Shown in pieces: positions 21,513-24,175 of a stretch of DNA of 24,175 nt; the first letter of the stretch is position 1, and the number at the start of each line of letters is the position of its first letter. The notes under the pieces were generated by a model. It had not been told where the DNA came from. It saw nothing but the letters and a program-made list of their open reading frames with translations, and did not search any database. Made by a program: the position numbers and the translations under genes. This DNA comes from a virus, in the IMG/VR virus record IMGVR_UViG_3300006641_000174, positions 1 through 24,175 of that record. One strand, written 5' to 3'.

Positions 21513-21950
21513 ATGATTGAAGAAGCCAAAGAGCTAATTGCTACATCAAGTCCACAGTCATCGGTGTATATCGGTTGCGACTCGATACGTTATCGTAAGA
21601 ACAATCAATGGTATGCAAAGTACTCAACCGTAATCATTGTCCACATGGACTCTAAGCATGGATGTAGATTGTTCCACGAGTCACATGATTTGCCAGACTA
21701 TGGCAATCTAAAGCAACGTCTGCTGACTGAGGTTAACTACGCTGTAGCTGCAGCAACGGAAATTGTCGACATTCTGGGTGATCGCCACATGGAAGTTCAC
21801 TTGGATATCAATCCTAATCCGAATCATAAGTCATCTGTGGCAGTTAAGGAAGCACTCGGGTGGGTCAAGGGTTCTCTGGGCATCGATGCCAAGGTAAAGC
21901 CTGACTCATTCGCAGCCACTCATGCAGCAGATCATGTTGTTAGATACTAA
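21513..21950 (+). CDS. YkuK/DUF458-type RNase H-like protein
   Basis: The 145-residue protein has 'VYIGCDSIRY' with Asp23 at the end of strand 1, 'STVIIVHMDSKHG', 'LKQRLLTEV', 'MEVHLDINPNPNHKSS' and 'KPDSFAATHAADHV'. This is the pattern of the B. subtilis YkuK family, predicted to have an RNase H fold with several conserved acids. A nuclease activity is predicted for the family; substrate unknown. It lies 3 nt after purT. Confidence 0.8.
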   Translation: MIEEAKELIATSSPQSSVYIGCDSIRYRKNNQWYAKYSTVIIVHMDSKHGCRLFHESHDLPDYGNLKQRLLTEVNYAVAAATEIVDILGDRHMEVHLDINPNPNHKSSVAVKEALGWVKGSLGIDAKVKPDSFAATHAADHVVRY

Positions 21951-21958
21951 AATAACTG

Positions 21959-21987
21959 TGTACAAATAACGCAATATGTCGTAGAGT
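21959..21987 (+). promoter_or_regulatory. Early-type promoter P13
   Basis: TGTACA at 21959-21964, 17 nt, TAGAGT at 21982-21987, in the gap before three small genes. Confidence 0.7.
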
Positions 21988-22011
21988 GAATAATAACGAA
22001 CGGAGATTATT

Positions 22012-22185
22012 ATGACTGACGTAAAGGCATATTGGATTGTTCATATCGAGTACAGTCAAACCGACAGGGACACCGTGCTTGTAGATGCACCAACTCGTGA
22101 AGAAGCTGAGGCAATTATCCGTAACAATGGTTGCAATGCGCGCAGCATTCTTGCCCTTAGGAATAAAGTAAAGGTTGTGAACTGA
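22012..22185 (+). CDS. Small protein, unknown
   Basis: A 57-residue ORF starts with ATG after CGGAG; the start region GGAGATTATTATG resembles the gp45/gp44 start regions. The product, MTDVKAYWIVHIEYSQ..., has a beta-alpha-beta look. Its TGA overlaps the next ATG by one base. Function unknown. Confidence 0.65.
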   Translation: MTDVKAYWIVHIEYSQTDRDTVLVDAPTREEAEAIIRNNGCNARSILALRNKVKVVN

Positions 22186-22403
22186 TGAAAGTCTATGTAC
22201 TGATCCGCGACGAAACTGATTATAACGGTGAGCATGTTGTGGTCGGTGTTTATCCGACATTTGAAGCAGCCGAGATCGTTGGCGATTGGGAAACCGAAAA
22301 GGCCCAGGACTGGGTTGACGCCATGCGTGAGACAGGCGATAACATTGACGGTAACTGGGTTCCTAGCTTTCGTATTGAAGAAACGGAGTTTTATAGTGAC
22401 TAG
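22185..22403 (+). CDS. Small acidic phage protein, unknown
   Basis: The product is 72 residues: 'MKVYVLIRDETDYNGEHVVVGVYPTF' then an acidic helix 'EAAEIVGDWETEKAQDWVD'. Short proteins starting this way are common in phages, but none has a function I can name. It overlaps the phosphoesterase start by 8 nt. Confidence 0.75.
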   Translation: MKVYVLIRDETDYNGEHVVVGVYPTFEAAEIVGDWETEKAQDWVDAMRETGDNIDGNWVPSFRIEETEFYSD

Positions 22404-22992
22404 GTTCGTAAACAGGTTCGTGATCTCTGACCATCACCTTGGTCATACGAACTCATGGGAAAAGTTCAAGTTGGCTGATGGTAGTCCTCTCCGTCCGTTC
22501 ACCTCTACTGAGGAAATGAACGAGACTATGATTGAGCGTCACAACGCAAAGGTCAAGGAGCAGGATACTGTCTACTTCCTCGGTGACGTTGTCATCAACA
22601 AGAAGTATCTCGAGTTGGTGAAGCGGATGAACGGTCGCAAGATCCTTATCCGTGGCAACCACGATATCTTCAAGGACGATGAGTATCGTGAAGTTGGTTT
22701 CCAACAGATTCATGGTGTTCGTGTATTTGTGGATAAGTTCATCCTGAGCCATATTCCTCTGCATCCGGACTGTGTAACAGAACGGTTCCGTGTCAACGTA
22801 CATGGCCATCTGCATGCTAATCAGATCATGACAGGATATTATCCGGATCAGACGATCGATCCTCGCTATCTGTGTGTATGTGTAGAGCAAACTGACTTTA
22901 CACCTCTTCACTTCGACGAGGTTGAACAAAGAATCCAACAGCGTTGGGAGTATGCAGGATATGAAGGCCCAGGCATCGTGAGCGTAAAATAA
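22396..22992 (+). CDS. Metallophosphoesterase
   Basis: Start chosen at GTG 22396 (GGAG about 9 nt upstream) because the conserved domain begins at once; a longer frame upstream overlaps the preceding gene completely. The 198-residue product has 'ISDHHLGH' (residues 10-17), 'FLGDVV', 'RGNHD', 'LSHIPLH' and 'VHGHLH', all five calcineurin-type motifs. The size suits a small phosphodiesterase acting on nucleotides or nucleic acid ends; the substrate is not visible. It is distinct from gp47. Confidence 0.85.
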   Translation: MTRFVNRFVISDHHLGHTNSWEKFKLADGSPLRPFTSTEEMNETMIERHNAKVKEQDTVYFLGDVVINKKYLELVKRMNGRKILIRGNHDIFKDDEYREVGFQQIHGVRVFVDKFILSHIPLHPDCVTERFRVNVHGHLHANQIMTGYYPDQTIDPRYLCVCVEQTDFTPLHFDEVEQRIQQRWEYAGYEGPGIVSVK

Positions 22993-22995
22993 TTA

Positions 22996-23024
22996 TGTAC
23001 ATTAATTAAAAATTAGTGTACCAT
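22996..23024 (+). promoter_or_regulatory. Early-type promoter P14 for the tRNA cluster
   Basis: TGTACA at 22996-23001, 17 nt, TACCAT at 23019-23024. The -10 is weaker than in other members. Confidence 0.5.
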
Positions 23025-23025
23025 G

Positions 23026-23033
23026 TATAAATA
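23026..23033 (+). promoter_or_regulatory. TATAAATA late-type promoter before the tRNA cluster
   Basis: An exact octamer lies 18 nt before tRNA-Asp, so the tRNAs could be made both early and late. The expected start near 23038 gives only a short 5' leader. Confidence 0.5.
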
Positions 23034-23043
23034 AGAGTTCATT

Positions 23044-23119
23044 GGACTTGTAGCTCAATCGGGAGAGCACCGCACTGTCACTGCGGAGGTAGTGGGATCG
23101 AAACCCATCAAGTTCGCCA
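23044..23119 (+). tRNA. tRNA-Asp (anticodon GTC)
   Basis: Acceptor GGACTTG/CAAGTTC (one G-T), anticodon loop CTGTCAC on a CCGCA/TGCGG stem, T-loop ATCGAAA, discriminator G, encoded CCA. Confidence 0.93.
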
Positions 23120-23125
23120 TTCTGT

Positions 23126-23200
23126 GTCGGTGAGGGAAACTGGTAATCCGCAGGTCTCCAAAACCTTGAGAACTCGGTTCGATTCCGAGCACCTTCGCCA
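23126..23200 (+). tRNA. tRNA-Trp (anticodon CCA) with two acceptor-stem mismatches
   Basis: Anticodon loop CTCCAAA, T-arm CTCGG-TTCGATT-CCGAG, discriminator G and encoded CCA fit tRNA-Trp. The acceptor arms GTCGGTG and CACCTTC leave positions 2-71 (T/T) and 3-70 (C/T) unpaired, and the outer anticodon-stem pair is C/T. It may be a decaying copy or a tRNA that tolerates this. Confidence 0.7.
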
Positions 23201-23234
23201 GAATGTTCTTTGACATCGTTAGAAACTCTTATGT

Positions 23235-23310
23235 GCGAGTGTAGCTCAGCTGGTAGAGCAAACGACCGATAATCGTTAGGTCACAGGTTCAATCCCTGTC
23301 ACTCGCACCA
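23235..23310 (+). tRNA. tRNA-Ile (anticodon GAT)
   Basis: Acceptor GCGAGTG/CACTCGC, anticodon stem AACGA/TCGTT with loop CCGATAA, T-arm ACAGG-TTCAATC-CCTGT, discriminator A, encoded CCA. Confidence 0.93.
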
Positions 23311-23313
23311 AAC

Positions 23314-23399
23314 GGAGGGTGCTGAGGTTGGCTCCTCACACAGTCTTGAAAACTGTAGTTACCGAAAGGTAAATGGTTCGATGCCATCACCCTCCTCCA
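23314..23399 (+). tRNA. tRNA-Ser (anticodon TGA)
   Basis: Acceptor GGAGGGT/ACCCTCC, anticodon stem ACAGT/ACTGT with loop CTTGAAA, and a long variable arm (TTACC-GAAA-GGTAA) typical of tRNA-Ser; CCA is encoded. The discriminator appears to be T, whereas bacterial tRNA-Ser usually has G. Confidence 0.88.
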
Positions 23400-23400
23400 T

Positions 23401-23475
23401 GGCCCCGTCGTCTACTGGCTAGGACACGTCACTTTCACTGACGAGAAGGCGGATCGAAACCGCTCGGGGCTACCA
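23401..23475 (+). tRNA. tRNA-Glu (anticodon TTC)
   Basis: Acceptor GGCCCCG/CGGGGCT (one G-T), anticodon stem CGTCA/TGACG with loop CTTTCAC, T-arm GGCGG-ATCGAAA-CCGCT (last pair G-T), discriminator A, encoded CCA. It begins one base after the tRNA-Ser CCA. Confidence 0.92.
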
Positions 23476-23518
23476 TATTTAGGAACGTGGGCAGGACGGT
23501 AATGCAACGCACTATTAT

Positions 23519-23526
23519 TATAAATA
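23519..23526 (+). promoter_or_regulatory. TATAAATA late promoter for the homing-endonuclease-like gene
   Basis: An exact late octamer inside a 6-bp inverted repeat (ACTATT/AATAGT, 23511-23528), 20 nt before the ATG, with GAGGAGA as ribosome site. T4 homing endonuclease genes such as the I-TevI gene are also under late promoters. Confidence 0.65.
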
Positions 23527-23545
23527 GTAGCGAGGAGAATGTAAG

Positions 23546-24160
23546 ATGCTATCTTGCCAATTTTGTAATAAAGAATGCAAAAATGAAAATTCTTTGCGCA
23601 ATCATCAGAGAATGTGTAAAGAAAATCCGGACAAACACGAATCACCATTTAAAAAATTTAAGGCTAAAAATCCACAACCGTGGAATAAAGGTAAAAAACT
23701 TCATTATGATGTTGGTACAAAAGGAAAGCCTAGTACTTTCTTAGGTAAAAAACATACTGAAGAATCTAAGAAAAAACTTTCAGATAAAATTAACGAACGC
23801 TATGCGAACGGATGGGAATGTGTTGCTGGCAGGTGTAAAAAATATTCATATTCTTCACCTATTGCCGGTGAAATTAAAGTCGATGGTTCATGGGAATTAA
23901 TATTTTGTCGATACGCTGATGCCAGCGGCTTAACATGGACAAGAAATACTAAAAGATTTGGTTATATTAAACCAGATGGAAAATCTTCTACATATCTTCC
24001 GGATTTCTTTGTTAAAGAATGGAATTGTTATATAGAAGTAAAAGGTTATGAAACCGATTTAGATAAAGCTAAATGGGATCAGTTTCCGGAAAAATTAAAA
24101 ATATTACGACGGAAAGAAATTGGTGAGTTGGATGAGTGGTTAAAATCAGCACCCTGCTAA
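23546..24160 (+). CDS. Homing-endonuclease-like protein with zinc finger, NUMOD3 and PD-(D/E)XK site
   Basis: The product is 204 residues. An N-terminal finger uses Cys4, Cys7, His20 and Cys24. Residues about 43-85 ('PWNKGKK', 'FLGKKHTEESKKKLS') are NUMOD3-type DNA-binding repeats common in phage homing endonucleases. The C-terminal domain has 'YLPDFF' (Pro152-Asp153) and 'YIEVKGY' (Glu164, Lys166), a clear PD-x10-ExK nuclease site, in place of the GIY-YIG or HNH domain more often joined to NUMOD3. The gene is much more AT-rich than the core genes and sits next to tRNA genes, both signs of a mobile gene. No intron boundaries are seen, so it would be free-standing. Confidence 0.8.
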   Translation: MLSCQFCNKECKNENSLRNHQRMCKENPDKHESPFKKFKAKNPQPWNKGKKLHYDVGTKGKPSTFLGKKHTEESKKKLSDKINERYANGWECVAGRCKKYSYSSPIAGEIKVDGSWELIFCRYADASGLTWTRNTKRFGYIKPDGKSSTYLPDFFVKEWNCYIEVKGYETDLDKAKWDQFPEKLKILRRKEIGELDEWLKSAPC

Positions 24161-24175
24161 GGTGTTTATCGTGAA

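Noticed and set aside
22228-22395. Long N-terminal extension of the metallophosphoesterase
   Set aside because: It fully overlaps the 72-residue gene in another frame and looks like out-of-frame translation; the domain starts at GTG 22396.
1-24175. CRISPR arrays, insertion sequences or group I introns
   Set aside because: No regularly spaced repeats, no transposase reading frame and no split core gene were seen; the tRNA cluster repeats are ordinary tRNA similarity.

Overview
This window looks like part of the genome of a lytic T4-like myovirus infecting a Gram-negative bacterium. The host cannot be named from the sequence. The evidence is a run of T4 core genes, all on the + strand and in T4-like order: the 3' end of the major capsid gene (gp23), a tube-like structural protein, uvsY, uvsW, gp55, gp47, gp46, then gp45, gp44, gp62 and regA. 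Most genes touch or overlap through ATGA or TAATG junctions, seven tRNA genes are present, and T4-type late promoters (TATAAATA) and T4-like early promoters occur.

Layout. 1-1244: virion genes (gp23 end, terminator, late promoter, gp19-like protein). 1265-7296: recombination, repair and late sigma genes, with small unknown ORFs between them. 7293-8654: two small ORFs, peptide deformylase, and a MazG-like pyrophosphohydrolase. 8718-9970: two AT-rich orphan genes, each with its own promoter and each showing a possible PD-(D/E)XK nuclease pattern. 9960-16142: a nucleotide and DNA modification cassette, namely a DUF1599 protein, a dCMP-hydroxymethylase-like enzyme, dCMP deaminase, a UDG-fold protein, an amino acid:DNA transferase/aGPT-pyrophosphorylase-like protein, a fold-type-II PLP enzyme, a large unknown protein with a GDSH motif, a DUF3310 protein and a GT-A glycosyltransferase. 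16151-18871: sliding clamp, clamp loader and RegA. 18937-20170: small early genes. 20176-20337: tRNA-Arg and tRNA-Cys. 20355-22992: purT, a YkuK-type RNase H-like protein, two small proteins and a metallophosphoesterase. 23044-23475: five tRNAs (Asp, Trp, Ile, Ser, Glu). 23546-24160: a homing-endonuclease-like gene behind a late promoter.

How it works together. UvsY/UvsW/gp46/gp47 would drive recombination-dependent replication, and gp45/44/62 would supply the clamp. gp55 with the clamp would direct late transcription from TATAAATA sites. RegA would tune early translation. The cassette between gp46 and gp45 is the most interesting part: it pairs a cytosine-type hydroxymethylase (Asp where thymidylate synthase has Asn) with enzyme families best known from thymine hypermodification. 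This suggests that virion DNA carries an elaborated 5-hydroxymethylcytosine. No hydroxymethyl-base kinase is visible here.

A second window-wide signal is a family of about 14 promoter-like sites, TGTACA-N17-TAnnnT. All but one have exactly 17 nt between the elements, and they sit in front of nearly every non-core transcription unit. One of them lies inside a 45-nt near-perfect inverted repeat ahead of the sliding clamp gene.
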